Shown in pieces: positions 15,411 to 24,021 of a stretch of DNA of 64,000 nucleotides. The notes under the pieces were generated by a model. The model was not told where the DNA came from. It did no database searches and saw nothing but the letters and a program-made list of their open reading frames with translations. A program made the position numbers and the translations under genes. Source of the DNA: Flavobacterium panici (GTDB taxonomy: Bacteria > Bacteroidota > Bacteroidia > Flavobacteriales > Flavobacteriaceae); the NCBI RefSeq assembly GCF_903819335.1, contig NZ_CAIJDE010000069.1:1-64000 (forward strand), given 5' to 3'. Numbering within the stretch: the stretch's first letter is position 1; every line of letters begins with the position of its first letter.

Positions 15411-17368
15411 AATAAAACTTCTTCAAATCTATTCTTAGCTAAAAACTGATCTTCAAGCGCTTTTGTAAACGGAATTGGGGAATCTAAACTTGCGACTCTT
15501 TTTACCGGGCCGTCTAAATATTCAAAACATTCTTCCATAATTAAAGCCGAAAGATCGCTTGCGATTCCGCCAAACATAGTGTCTTCCTGATAAATAATAG
15601 CTTTTCCGGTCTTTTTAACCGAAGCAAAAATAGTTTCGGTATCAAGCGGTTGCAAAGTTCTTAAGTCAATTAAATCAGCATGGATTTCAGGATTATTGGC
15701 TAAAGTTTCTAAAGCCCAGTGAACCGGAGCTCCAAAAGCAATAATGGTTACCGCATTTCCTTCTTTTAATAAAGCCGCTTTCCCAAACGGAATAGTATAA
15801 TAATCTGTTGGAACGTCTTGATAAACACTTCTGTATAATTGTTTATGCTCAAAAAACAAAACCGGATTTGGATCGTTAATCGCAGTATTCAATAAACCTT
15901 TTGCATCATAAGGAAATGCCGGATAAACAACTTTTAAACCTGGAGTTTTTGTAAACCAGGCTTCATTTGTCTGCGAGTGAAATGGGCCGGCTTGAGTTCC
16001 TCCGCCGCAAGGCATTCTAACGACAACATCGGCTTTTTCGCCCCAGCGATAATGTGACTTTGCTAATAAATTGACAATTGGGTTAAAACCTGTCGAAACA
16101 AAATCAGCAAACTGCATTTCGACAATCGCCTTATAATTATTAATAGATAATCCCATTGCAGCCGAAACTACGGCACTTTCGCAGATTGGTGTATTACGTA
16201 CGCGATCTTTTCCAAAAGCATCAACAAATCCATCTGTAATTTTAAAAGCACCACCATATTCAGCAATGTCCTGACCCATAATGACCAAGTTTTTATTACG
16301 CCACATAGATTGCTCTAAACCATTTCGAATAGCATCTATAAAACGAATATTTTTTACTTCTTCGCCATGAGTATATTCCTCATATTCAAAATCTTTATAA
16401 ACATCATCTAATTCTCCGCTATAAGTTGGCTCTATTTCAGGTTCGGCATTTGCCATTGCCCAGTTTTCATCAATTTCCAGCTTTATTTCAGCACGCAATT
16501 GTTCGTCCAGTTTTTCGGTAAGAACTCCAATTTCTGTTAGATATTTTCTATAATTGGTAACCGGATCTTTAGCTTCCCATTCATCCATCAATTCCTGCGG
16601 AACATATTTTGTACCACTCGCCTCTTCGTGCCCGCGCATTCTGAATGTTTTAAATTCTAATAAAACCGGATGCGGGTTATCGATCATTTCCTGTTTTAAC
16701 TTCGATAGTTTGTTGTAGACTTCAACAATATTATTTCCGTCAATAATCCAGCTTTCAATACCGTAACCAATTCCTTTATCGGCAAGGTTTTCACATAAAT
16801 ATTGTTCGTTTGTTGGTGTAGAAAGTCCGTAGCCGTTGTTTTCGATAACAAACATAACCGGAAGTTTCCAAACTGCTGCAATATTCAATGCTTCGTGAAA
16901 ATCTCCTTCGCTGGTAGCGCCTTCTCCGGTAAAAACCGCTGTGATTTTTTTATTGTCCTGAAGTTTATTGGCTAGCGCAATTCCGTCAGCAATTCCTAAT
17001 TGCGGACCCAAATGCGAAATCATACCTATAATATTGTATTCCTGAGTTCCAAAGTGAAAACTTCTGTCACGGCCTTTTGTAAAACCGTTTGCTTTTCCCT
17101 GCCATTGCGAAAAAAGTCGGTGCAATGGAATATTTCTGGTTGTAAACACACCAAGGTTTCGGTGCATTGGTAATACGTATTCAGATTCGTCTAAAACAGA
17201 CGTTACCCCTACTGCAATAGCTTCCTGTCCAATTCCTGAAAACCATTTTGAAACTTTTCCTTGTCGGATCAAAATAAGCATTTTCTCTTCGATCAAGCGC
17301 GGTTTCAGGATTTTTTTATATAAATCTAGTAATTTTTCGTCAGTAAGGTTTTCTCTGTAAAAGATCAT
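15392..17368 (-). CDS. Fused alpha/beta E1 component of a 2-oxo acid dehydrogenase (branched-chain type)
   Basis: 658 residues, two subunits in one chain. Residues 1-330 are the alpha part with the thiamine-diphosphate motif GEGATSEGDFHEALN ending in ENNGYG; residues about 340-658 are the transketolase-like beta part (ICESAVVSAAMGLSINNY, AKSHYRWGEKADVVVRMP, TPGLKVVYPA). The enzyme decarboxylates 2-oxo acids and passes the acyl group to E2 lipoate. Flavobacterial fusions of this form are usually assigned to 2-oxoisovalerate dehydrogenase, giving branched acyl-CoA for iso-fatty acids. No E2 or E3 gene is in the window. Confidence 0.85.
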   Translation of the reverse strand: MIFYRENLTDEKLLDLYKKILKPRLIEEKMLILIRQGKVSKWFSGIGQEAIAVGVTSVLDESEYVLPMHRNLGVFTTRNIPLHRLFSQWQGKANGFTKGRDRSFHFGTQEYNIIGMISHLGPQLGIADGIALANKLQDNKKITAVFTGEGATSEGDFHEALNIAAVWKLPVMFVIENNGYGLSTPTNEQYLCENLADKGIGYGIESWIIDGNNIVEVYNKLSKLKQEMIDNPHPVLLEFKTFRMRGHEEASGTKYVPQELMDEWEAKDPVTNYRKYLTEIGVLTEKLDEQLRAEIKLEIDENWAMANAEPEIEPTYSGELDDVYKDFEYEEYTHGEEVKNIRFIDAIRNGLEQSMWRNKNLVIMGQDIAEYGGAFKITDGFVDAFGKDRVRNTPICESAVVSAAMGLSINNYKAIVEMQFADFVSTGFNPIVNLLAKSHYRWGEKADVVVRMPCGGGTQAGPFHSQTNEAWFTKTPGLKVVYPAFPYDAKGLLNTAINDPNPVLFFEHKQLYRSVYQDVPTDYYTIPFGKAALLKEGNAVTIIAFGAPVHWALETLANNPEIHADLIDLRTLQPLDTETIFASVKKTGKAIIYQEDTMFGGIASDLSALIMEECFEYLDGPVKRVASLDSPIPFTKALEDQFLAKNRFEEVLFELLRY

Positions 17369-17390
17369 TTTTGTAGTAAGTTTAGTTTTT

Positions 17391-17398
17391 CAAATATA
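17391..17398 (-). promoter_or_regulatory. Promoter -7 box TATATTTG (minus strand)
   Basis: CAAATATA on the plus strand is an exact minus-strand TAnnTTTG, 23 bases before the E1 start at 17368. The rest of the 370-base gap 17369-17738 is AT-rich; apart from the promoter and hairpin at 17682-17716 nothing further is seen in it. Confidence 0.5.
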
Positions 17399-17681
17399 AA
17401 AAAATATAACAATTTTACATCTAATTGTTAAATAATTTAAAAACGCATATCATTAATTCTATAAAAATAGAAAATAATTTGCAGTTTTCGGTTTAAAAAA
17501 AGCGAACACAAATATAATCGGATTTTTTCGTCAGACCAGTATTTTTTATAAAATTTTAGCTACAAAAAATAAATGCATTAATTTTTCAGTTTTTAAAATT
17601 TTAATTCAGAATTTGTATTAAAAATTGGATATAAAACTAAATTTTATGGTAATTTATAAAATTCAAATATAAAATATTCTC

Positions 17682-17716
17682 TACCTTTGTTATTGAAAGG
17701 CTTAATGCGCCTTTTT
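17682..17716 (+). promoter_or_regulatory. Promoter followed by terminator-like leader hairpin
   Basis: TACCTTTG (17682-17689) matches TAnnTTTG. Seven bases later AAAGGC-N7-GCCTTT runs into a string of T (17696-17714), the form of an intrinsic terminator, 25 bases before the ATG at 17739. Transcription starting here would pass through the hairpin, which could attenuate expression of the oxygenase gene or shield the transcript 5' end. Confidence 0.45.
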
Positions 17717-17738
17717 TTCTTAAATAAAAATGTAAAGT

Positions 17739-18689
17739 ATGCAAAACATTCCTAGTGTAGACTTACGTGATTTCCTTTCGGACGACCCGAAACGTAAACA
17801 AAAATTTGTAAATGAAATCGGCAGTGCATTTGAAAACATTGGCTTCGTTGCCTTAAAAGGTCATTTCTTAGATGACAAATTGGTAGACGAACTTTATGGT
17901 GAAATTAGAAAATTTTTCGCCTTGCCAGTAGAAACTAAGCATAATTATGAAATTCCCGGAATTGGCGGTCAAAGAGGTTATGTCTCTTTTGGAAAAGAAC
18001 ATGCTAAAGGACGTAAAGAGGGAGATTTGAAGGAATTCTGGCATTTTGGCCAGTATGTTGACAAAGATTCTAAATGGGCTTCAGAATATCCTGAAAATGT
18101 AGAAGTTAAAGAATTGCCTCGTTTTAATGAAGTTGGTAAAGAGGCTTACCAAATGCTTGAAAAAACAGGAATTTATGTTTTAAGAGCTTTGGCTTTACAC
18201 CTTGGACTTGATGAGTTTTATTTTGATGATTATGCAAAAGAAGGAAACTCTATTTTAAGACCAATTCATTATCCTCCAATTACTTCTGAACCAGAAAATG
18301 CAATTCGTGCAGCGGCTCACGGTGATATTAATTTAATCACTTTATTAATGGGTGCCCAAGGTAAAGGACTTCAGGTTCAAAACCACGATGGTGAATGGAT
18401 TGACGCTATTGCGGCAGACGACGAATTAGTGATTAATGTTGGCGATATGTTGTCAAGACATACTAATAATAAACTTAAATCTACAATTCACCAGGTTGTA
18501 AATCCGCCTAGGGAATTATGGGGAACTTCTCGTTATTCAGTTCCGTTTTTTATGCATCCTGTAAGCGATATGCGTCTGGATTGTTTGGATAACTGTATTG
18601 ATGCAGAACATCCTAAGAAATATGAAGATATTTCAGCGGGCGAGTTTTTACACGAACGTTTGGTAGAATTAGGTTTAATTAAGAAATAA
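17739..18689 (+). CDS. Isopenicillin N synthase family 2-oxoglutarate/Fe(II) oxygenase
   Basis: 316 residues, full length. The N-terminal DIOX_N region (about 4-115) is followed by the double-stranded beta helix with iron ligands His194-x-Asp196 (AAHGDINLITLL) and His251 (TIHQVVNPP), and the RxS cosubstrate motif at 265-267 (SRYSVPFF). This family hydroxylates or desaturates small molecules; the specific substrate is not predictable. It is a soluble cytoplasmic enzyme and does not imply beta-lactam synthesis. Confidence 0.85.
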   Translation: MQNIPSVDLRDFLSDDPKRKQKFVNEIGSAFENIGFVALKGHFLDDKLVDELYGEIRKFFALPVETKHNYEIPGIGGQRGYVSFGKEHAKGRKEGDLKEFWHFGQYVDKDSKWASEYPENVEVKELPRFNEVGKEAYQMLEKTGIYVLRALALHLGLDEFYFDDYAKEGNSILRPIHYPPITSEPENAIRAAAHGDINLITLLMGAQGKGLQVQNHDGEWIDAIAADDELVINVGDMLSRHTNNKLKSTIHQVVNPPRELWGTSRYSVPFFMHPVSDMRLDCLDNCIDAEHPKKYEDISAGEFLHERLVELGLIKK

Positions 18690-18720
18690 AAACTTAAATA
18701 AATTTCAATATTAAAATTCC

Positions 18721-18752
18721 AAATTCCAAACTCATATTGGAGTTTGGAATTT
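18721..18752. repeat. AATTCCA-type hairpin
   Basis: Thirteen-base perfect arms AAATTCCAAACTC (18721-18733) and its complement (18740-18752) are followed by TTAATTTTT, 31 bases after the oxygenase stop codon; a likely terminator. Same motif family as 4347-4480. Confidence 0.6.
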
Positions 18753-18803
18753 AATTTTTAAAAGCCTTAATATTTGGAATTTATTTTTTAGAATAAAAAA
18801 TTT

Positions 18804-19136
18804 ATGGACTTAAAAGATCAGTTAAAAAACTTATTTCCAGATCACGAAGAATCAAACGAACCTGAGGAAATTCAGGAACAAGATCATGTTTTGTATGTAC
18901 AAAAAGAACCAATGATTTGTAAATTTGAAAAACGCAAAGGAAAACCAACAACTATAATTGAAGGTTATGAAGGAAGCGATGAAGATTTTAAAGTATTAGC
19001 CAAAGAAATCAAAACAAAATTGAGCGTTGGCGGTACTTTTAAAGATGATTCGATCATCATTCAAGGCGATTACCGCGACAAAATTATGGCAATTTTAAAA
19101 GAAAAAGGATTTAAAACGAAGCGTGTCGGGGGATAA
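18804..19136 (+). CDS. SUI1/eIF1-like translation initiation factor (YciH family)
   Basis: 110 residues. The SUI1 fold covers about 38-108: a basic strand (KFEKRKGKPTTIIEGYEG), KVLAKEIKTKLSVGGTFKD, then IIIQGDYRDKIMAILKEKGF. The N-terminal 30 residues are acidic. Bacterial relatives (E. coli YciH) are thought to affect start-codon fidelity on the 30S subunit. It is monocistronic, with repeats on both sides. Confidence 0.87.
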   Translation: MDLKDQLKNLFPDHEESNEPEEIQEQDHVLYVQKEPMICKFEKRKGKPTTIIEGYEGSDEDFKVLAKEIKTKLSVGGTFKDDSIIIQGDYRDKIMAILKEKGFKTKRVGG

Positions 19137-19175
19137 AAATTCCAAAATTTAAATTCCAAATTCCAATTTTTATTT

Positions 19176-19400
19176 TAACGCAAAGTTCGCTAAGAATTTT
19201 TATAATTTGGATTTTTGTAAAATGCAAAGTTCGCAAAGCTTTGTGTAAATTTGAGTAATTGGAATTTGGAATTTAAATTTTGGAATTTTATAGATGCACA
19301 GCTGTGCGCCTCTACAGAAACCTTTGAATCTTTGCCTCTTTGCAACTTTGTACCTTAAAAAAACTTAGAATCTTAGCATCTCAGAACCTTAGTAACTAAA
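19176..19400. repeat. Cluster of short-period repeats (CTTTGCAA, TTAGNATC) and a TAGATGCACAG palindrome
   Basis: The gap 19137-19405 holds AAGTTCGC/GCAAAG runs near 19180-19235, AATTCCA runs near 19260-19290, the palindrome GCACAGCTGTGC (19296-19307) within TAGA...TCTA, then CTTTGAATCTTTGCC and TTAGAATCTTAGCATC runs up to 19397. Three repeat families are therefore stacked ahead of the nucleoside phosphorylase gene. No gene is visible. Confidence 0.6.
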
Positions 19401-19405
19401 AAGAA

Positions 19406-20278
19406 ATGATAAAAGCATCAGAATTAATACTTAACCCGGACGGAAGTGTTTACCACTTAAACCTTCGTCCTGAACATATTGCCAACGATATTATTTTTGT
19501 TGGAGACCAGAATAGAGTCGAAAAAATTACTCAGTTTTTTGATTCGATTGAATATTCGACACAAAAAAGAGAATTCAAAACCCAAACAGGAATTTACAAA
19601 GGAAAAAGAATCTCTGTAATGTCAACCGGAATTGGGCCTGATAATATCGATATTGTTTTAAATGAATTAGATGCTTTAGTAAACATCGATTTAAAAACAC
19701 GTCAGCCAAAAGAAAAATTGACTTCTTTAAATATTGTCAGAATCGGAACTTCGGGTTCTTTGCAGGCAGATATTTCTGTTGACAGTTTTGTAATGTCAAA
19801 ATTTGGGCTTGGATTAGATAACATGCTTCGCTCCTATTTAATTGACGAAGTTTCGAATACGGCTCTTGAAGATGCTTTTATTCTTCACACCAACTGGGAT
19901 ATTAGAAAAGGAAGACCTTACGTAATTCCGTGTTCAGAGAAACTGGAAAAAATTATCGAATCTGATAAAATTTTTAAAGGAATAACTGCTACAGCCGGAG
20001 GATTTTATGGTCCGCAAGGCCGTGTTTTGAGATTGAATATTCAGGATGAAGAATTAAACAATAAAATGGATAATTTTGATTTTAATGATAATCGCATTAC
20101 TAATCTTGAAATGGAAACTGCAGCAATTTATGGGCTTTCTTCTCTTTTAGGACATAATGCTTTATCTTTAAATGCAATTATTGCCAATCGTGCTTCGGGA
20201 ACTTTTAGTGAAGATCCTTATAAAGCTGTTGATGAATTGATTACTTATACATTGAATAAACTTTCAAGTAGTAAATAA
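19406..20278 (+). CDS. Nucleoside phosphorylase (uridine/purine phosphorylase family)
   Basis: 290 residues, cytoplasmic. PNP/UDP fold: IIFVGDQNRVEKI near the N-terminus, MSTGIGPDNIDIVLNEL (about 72-88), RIGTSGSLQ phosphate loop (about 112-120), and TNLEMETAAIYGLSSLLGH (about 232-250) with the family's MET/E ribose contact. Cleaves nucleosides with phosphate for salvage. Its TAA overlaps the ATG of the DinB gene (TAATG), so the four genes to 21587 form one operon. Confidence 0.82.
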   Translation: MIKASELILNPDGSVYHLNLRPEHIANDIIFVGDQNRVEKITQFFDSIEYSTQKREFKTQTGIYKGKRISVMSTGIGPDNIDIVLNELDALVNIDLKTRQPKEKLTSLNIVRIGTSGSLQADISVDSFVMSKFGLGLDNMLRSYLIDEVSNTALEDAFILHTNWDIRKGRPYVIPCSEKLEKIIESDKIFKGITATAGGFYGPQGRVLRLNIQDEELNNKMDNFDFNDNRITNLEMETAAIYGLSSLLGHNALSLNAIIANRASGTFSEDPYKAVDELITYTLNKLSSSK

Positions 20279-20718
20279 TGCAGGCAGCTATTCTTAAATT
20301 TGAAAAATTACTGAACGAAAATGTGAATCATTTTCCAACATTAAGTACCGAAGTTTTAGAAGCTAAAGCCGCTGGAAAATGGTCTAAAAAAGAAATTTTA
20401 GGGCATTTGACAGATTCAGCAATTCATAATTTGGTACGTTTTACTGAAATTAATTATCTAGAAAAACCTTATCACCACCGACCGTATAATCAAATAGATT
20501 TAGTAAATTTAAATCAGTATCAAATAATGGATCCTGATGAGCTTTTGCAGTTGTGGCTGGTATTAAACAAGCAAATTGTGAGGCTCATGAAATCTGTTGA
20601 CGAGAAGGCTTTAGATTATAAAATTGTTTTGAGTGATGAATCTGTGATTGATTTAAGGTTTCTTATGACGGATTATGTAGAACATTTAGAACATCATATC
20701 AATCAGATAAAATCTTAG
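20278..20718 (+). CDS. DinB family protein
   Basis: 146 residues, an all-helical DinB/YfiT-like four-helix bundle. KWSKKEILGHLTDSAIHN (about 37-54) and DYVEHLEHHINQIK near the end carry the histidines that usually bind a metal in this family. Members include thiol transferases, but most are uncharacterised. Translationally coupled to the phosphorylase gene; the VOC gene begins 3 bases after its stop codon. Confidence 0.8.
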   Translation: MQAAILKFEKLLNENVNHFPTLSTEVLEAKAAGKWSKKEILGHLTDSAIHNLVRFTEINYLEKPYHHRPYNQIDLVNLNQYQIMDPDELLQLWLVLNKQIVRLMKSVDEKALDYKIVLSDESVIDLRFLMTDYVEHLEHHINQIKS

Positions 20719-20721
20719 ATT

Positions 20722-21114
20722 ATGTTTTTAAGAGTAGCAAGACATACGAATGATTTAAAAAGAATTGAAGATTTTTACGTCGATATTCTCGGTTTTGAAC
20801 AATTGGGAGGTTTTGAAAAACACAATAATTACGATGGAATTTTTATTGGAAAATCAGGTTTAGACTGGCATTTTGAGTTTACACAATCCAATGTAAAACC
20901 CAATCATTCTTTTGATGAAGACGATGTAATTGTGCTTTATCCCAAAACAATTTCAGATTACAACGAATTAATAAATAAGCTTATACACCATAATATTGCA
21001 ACGATAACTGCAGTTAATCCGTTTTGGAACGAGAACGGAAAAATGATCCAGGATCCAGATGGTTATCGTATTGTAATATCATCCTTAAAAGCCATAATAA
21101 ACGAAATAGAATAA
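20722..21114 (+). CDS. VOC family (glyoxalase/bleomycin-resistance fold) protein
   Basis: 130 residues with two beta-alpha-beta-beta-beta modules: RVARHTNDLKRIEDFYVDILGFE at the start and DPDGYRIVISS near the end. VOC proteins use this fold for metal-dependent isomerases, dioxygenases or drug binding; substrate unknown. Its stop overlaps the next start (TAATG). Confidence 0.82.
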   Translation: MFLRVARHTNDLKRIEDFYVDILGFEQLGGFEKHNNYDGIFIGKSGLDWHFEFTQSNVKPNHSFDEDDVIVLYPKTISDYNELINKLIHHNIATITAVNPFWNENGKMIQDPDGYRIVISSLKAIINEIE

Positions 21115-21587
21115 TGCAGGAAACACATAAAAAAATATTATTTAAATATTACAGTGATTATTTAGAAGAAACAGTTTCAGAAACGATGTGGGCCGAAATT
21201 GTAGATTTAGAAAAAGGACTTTTTAAATTAGATAATATCCCATTTTTCGGACCGTTGATTGCTACTGATGATTTATTTTATGCCGAATTTGATGAAGAGG
21301 AAGATCGCCTGGTTTATAAAGAAACAATTGAAAATTCAGGAAATTCAATTGTTCAGGTGATTATTTTGGAAAAAGGATTTGACAAGGAAATCATCAGAGA
21401 AAAACTAAAAGCAATAAATTGTTTATCAGAAGGATTAAATGATAATTTTCTTTCTGTAGAAGTGGTTCGCGATGTTGATTATTCGATTGTGAGAAGTATT
21501 TTAAACGAATACGAATCTCAGGAAATTATTCAATATGCAGAACCTTGCCTTTCAGACAAACACAGGGCTGATTTAATAAAAAACTAA
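21114..21587 (+). CDS. DUF4265 family protein
   Basis: 157 residues from the ATG at 21114, which overlaps the VOC stop codon; a longer ORF from 21024 would overlap the VOC gene by 91 bases and is rejected. TMWAEIVDLEKGLFKLDNIPFFGP (in two parts: residues about 20-32 and 33-43) matches the DUF4265 pattern as I recall it. Cytoplasmic, function unknown; last gene of the phosphorylase operon. Confidence 0.7.
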   Translation: MQETHKKILFKYYSDYLEETVSETMWAEIVDLEKGLFKLDNIPFFGPLIATDDLFYAEFDEEEDRLVYKETIENSGNSIVQVIILEKGFDKEIIREKLKAINCLSEGLNDNFLSVEVVRDVDYSIVRSILNEYESQEIIQYAEPCLSDKHRADLIKN

Positions 21588-21639
21588 ACTTACAAACTTA
21601 AAAATACGCATACCAAACTTAACTTAAACTTAAACTATA

Positions 21640-22491
21640 ATGAAAACTGTAAAAATTGCAGGTGTTCCTGAACACTTCAATCTGCCATGGCATTTATGCA
21701 TTGAAAATGGCGAATTTGAAGCAGAAAATATCGATTTACAATGGAAAAACGTTCCTGAAGGTACCGGAAAAATGTGTCAGATGCTGCGCGACGGCGAGGC
21801 TGATATGGCCGTTATCTTGACAGAAGGAATTGTAAAAGATATTACGGCAGGAAACCCAAGTAAAATTGTTCAGATTTATGTGCAGTCACCTTTAATTTGG
21901 GGCATTCACGTTGCAGCAAAATCAGATTTCGAAACTGTAAAAGATTTAGAAAACAAGAAAGTTGCGATTTCAAGAATTGGTTCAGGTTCCCAATTAATGG
22001 CTTATGTAAATGCTAATGAGCAAGGCTGGAACAGTGATAAGCTTCAATTTGAAATTATTAATACTATTGACGGCGCTGTTGAAGCTTTGACAAACGAAAC
22101 TGCAGATTATTTTATGTGGGAACGTTTTATGACAAAACCGCTGGTTGATCAGGGAATTTTCAGGCGTGTGGGCGACTGTCCTACTCCATGGCCTTCATTT
22201 GTAATCACGGTTCGCGACGAATTCTTGAAAAAGAATCCAAAAGTGGTTGAAAAAGTATTGGAAGTTATTAATAAAACAACGCATGATTTTGCGCAGATTC
22301 CTGATATTGACAAGACTTTAGCCGAATTATTCAATCAAAAAGTTGAAGATATTCAGGAATGGCTGAAATTAACACAATGGTCACAAAAACATTTAAGTGA
22401 AAAAACATTTATCAAAATTCAAAATCAATTATTTGATCTGGGAATTATTGATAAAAAAAGTACTTTTGTTGAAACGGTGAAAGCGCTGTAA
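21640..22491 (+). CDS. Cytoplasmic SsuA/THI5-like substrate-binding protein
   Basis: 283 residues with the two-lobe periplasmic-binding-protein fold: FNLPWHLCIENGEFEAENID at 14-33, DGEADMAVILTEGIVKDI, KKVAISRIGSGSQLMAYV. These mark the SsuA/TauA/THI5 type, which binds sulfonates, nitrate or pyrimidine precursors. Unusually it has no signal peptide or lipobox and no ABC permease or ATPase nearby, so it probably acts inside the cell. The transglutaminase gene follows within 20 bases. Confidence 0.72.
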   Translation: MKTVKIAGVPEHFNLPWHLCIENGEFEAENIDLQWKNVPEGTGKMCQMLRDGEADMAVILTEGIVKDITAGNPSKIVQIYVQSPLIWGIHVAAKSDFETVKDLENKKVAISRIGSGSQLMAYVNANEQGWNSDKLQFEIINTIDGAVEALTNETADYFMWERFMTKPLVDQGIFRRVGDCPTPWPSFVITVRDEFLKKNPKVVEKVLEVINKTTHDFAQIPDIDKTLAELFNQKVEDIQEWLKLTQWSQKHLSEKTFIKIQNQLFDLGIIDKKSTFVETVKAL

Positions 22492-22508
22492 AACTGCTTT
22501 TGATTCTT

Positions 22509-23441
22509 ATGATAAATTTTCCCAAAATTGACCTACCGCAGCTAAAATCCAAATTACAGGTGAAATCACCTTGGGATAGGATTATTATTTCTGTGTTGAG
22601 TCTTTTTATTACGATTCCCATATTTATCATTCTGCATCAAAACCTGATCGATCTGGAATGGGCTTTCAATCTGGATCGTGTTTTTATATTCATTTTTGTT
22701 TTTGCTGTTGTTTTCTTTTTGCTAATGTATCTGCGAACCATAATTATTTTATGCGTTGCGGTTTATTTATTGGTTTTATTTTACGGATCAGTTATTGGGA
22801 ATTATGGTTTCAGCGAGATTTCTGAAGATTATAATTCGATGATTTATACCATGTCAGACAATCCATATCCACAGGATATAATTGTGGCAAAACTGCTGCC
22901 GTTTCCCAATAAATCAAAAATTATAAGTGCCATTGAATATCAAAATCCGAAAGTTCGAAATTTTGCTATTATGGCTACTTCAAAGCATTTTAAAGGAATA
23001 AAAGGCTATTCTGATTACAGAACTATAATTCAATGTTTTGCTGTTTTTAAAGAAATAAACGGACGCTGGAATTATGTCAACGACCCAAAAGAAGGCGATT
23101 ATATTGCTACTGCCAGCGAATCTTTAGAATATTTTTCGGGAGATTGTGATGATCATTCTATTTTAATGGCGGCGGCAATTCGCTCTATTGGCGGAACTCC
23201 AAGACTTATACACACCAAAGGCCATATTTATCCCGAAATATTAATAGGCTCTATGATTGATCTGGAAAAGGTCAACTATTTAATTAAAAATGTACTTTTT
23301 CCAAGAGAAAGTTATGGTAAAAATCTGCATTACCATATTGATGAACGCGGACAAGTCTGGATGAACCTGGATTATACAGCAACTTATCCCGGAGGCCCGT
23401 TTATGTATGAAGAAATTTTGGGAGCTTTGACCCTGAATTGA
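22509..23441 (+). CDS. Transglutaminase-like membrane protein
   Basis: 310 residues from the ATG at 22509. Three or four hydrophobic segments in the first 105 residues anchor it in the membrane. A transglutaminase-like cysteine-protease core follows: SGDCDDHSILMAAAIRSIGG carries the nucleophile Cys (about residue 214), KGHIYPEI a candidate catalytic His and MNLDYTATYPGG a candidate Asp. The family cleaves or crosslinks amide bonds; substrate unknown. Confidence 0.75.
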   Translation: MINFPKIDLPQLKSKLQVKSPWDRIIISVLSLFITIPIFIILHQNLIDLEWAFNLDRVFIFIFVFAVVFFLLMYLRTIIILCVAVYLLVLFYGSVIGNYGFSEISEDYNSMIYTMSDNPYPQDIIVAKLLPFPNKSKIISAIEYQNPKVRNFAIMATSKHFKGIKGYSDYRTIIQCFAVFKEINGRWNYVNDPKEGDYIATASESLEYFSGDCDDHSILMAAAIRSIGGTPRLIHTKGHIYPEILIGSMIDLEKVNYLIKNVLFPRESYGKNLHYHIDERGQVWMNLDYTATYPGGPFMYEEILGALTLN

Positions 23442-23581
23442 TTTTTTGAAACTCTTAAAAAGCTAGGTTTTTCTATAAGATATTAGAAATCAGACAACTC
23501 AATATCACTTTCTGTAGCTATATCGTTATAGATAATATTTTTTTTCGTACCTTTTCATTTCTAATCTTTAATCACAAAATC

Positions 23582-23947
23582 ATGAAAAAATCTAAATTAT
23601 TTATCTTCGCGCTTGCATTGGCTGCAGTATTAATGATTTCATGTTCTAAGAGAAATACACTGGTAAGCTCTTGGAAAATTACAGCGGTAGAACCGAAAAT
23701 GCCCATTTCGGATTCTTTAAAAGCTGTAATTTTAACGGATGGAACTTTAACATTTACAAAAGATGGGCATGTTACCGGATTCTTGACAAGAGAAATTACA
23801 AATGGTACTTATGCATTGACAAAAGGTGGAAAAAGTTTAGTAATTAAAGATGAAGTTGGCACCCCATACCCTTGCGAAAGTACTATTACCAGTGACGAAT
23901 TAATTCTGGACAGTAAAGAAATGAAACTTACGCTCAAAAAAATATAA
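23582..23947 (+). CDS. Lipocalin-like lipoprotein
   Basis: 121 residues. A type II signal peptide ends in lipobox MISC with the lipidated Cys at 21. The mature domain (LVSSWKITAVEP..., TDGTLTFTKDGHVTG, NGTYALTKGGKSLVI) has the W-and-beta-strand rhythm of small lipocalin-like proteins common in Bacteroidetes. Envelope location; ligand unknown. Convergent with the LytTR regulator and followed by a shared terminator. Confidence 0.7.
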   Translation: MKKSKLFIFALALAAVLMISCSKRNTLVSSWKITAVEPKMPISDSLKAVILTDGTLTFTKDGHVTGFLTREITNGTYALTKGGKSLVIKDEVGTPYPCESTITSDELILDSKEMKLTLKKI

Positions 23948-23980
23948 GCTTTGCTATCCTGATATAACCACAAAAGCAAT

Positions 23981-24017
23981 AAAAAACTCCTTAAGTAAAT
24001 CATTTAAGGAGTTTTTT
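23981..24017. terminator. Bidirectional terminator
   Basis: AAAAAACTCCTTAA (23981-23994) pairs with 24004-24017 across a 9-base loop; the U-tract arms face both ways between convergent genes. Confidence 0.85.
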
Positions 24018-24021
24018 ATTG

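Noticed and set aside
15392..17368. Pyruvate dehydrogenase E1
   Set aside because: The alpha/beta fusion and motif wording fit the branched-chain type better, although motifs alone cannot exclude pyruvate.
17739..18689. Beta-lactam (penicillin) biosynthesis
   Set aside because: The isopenicillin-N-synthase family name covers many oxygenases; there is no ACV synthetase or other pathway gene in the window.
21024..21113. Extended N-terminus of the DUF4265 gene
   Set aside because: It would overlap the VOC gene by 91 bases in another frame; the TAATG overlap at 21112-21116 is the natural start.
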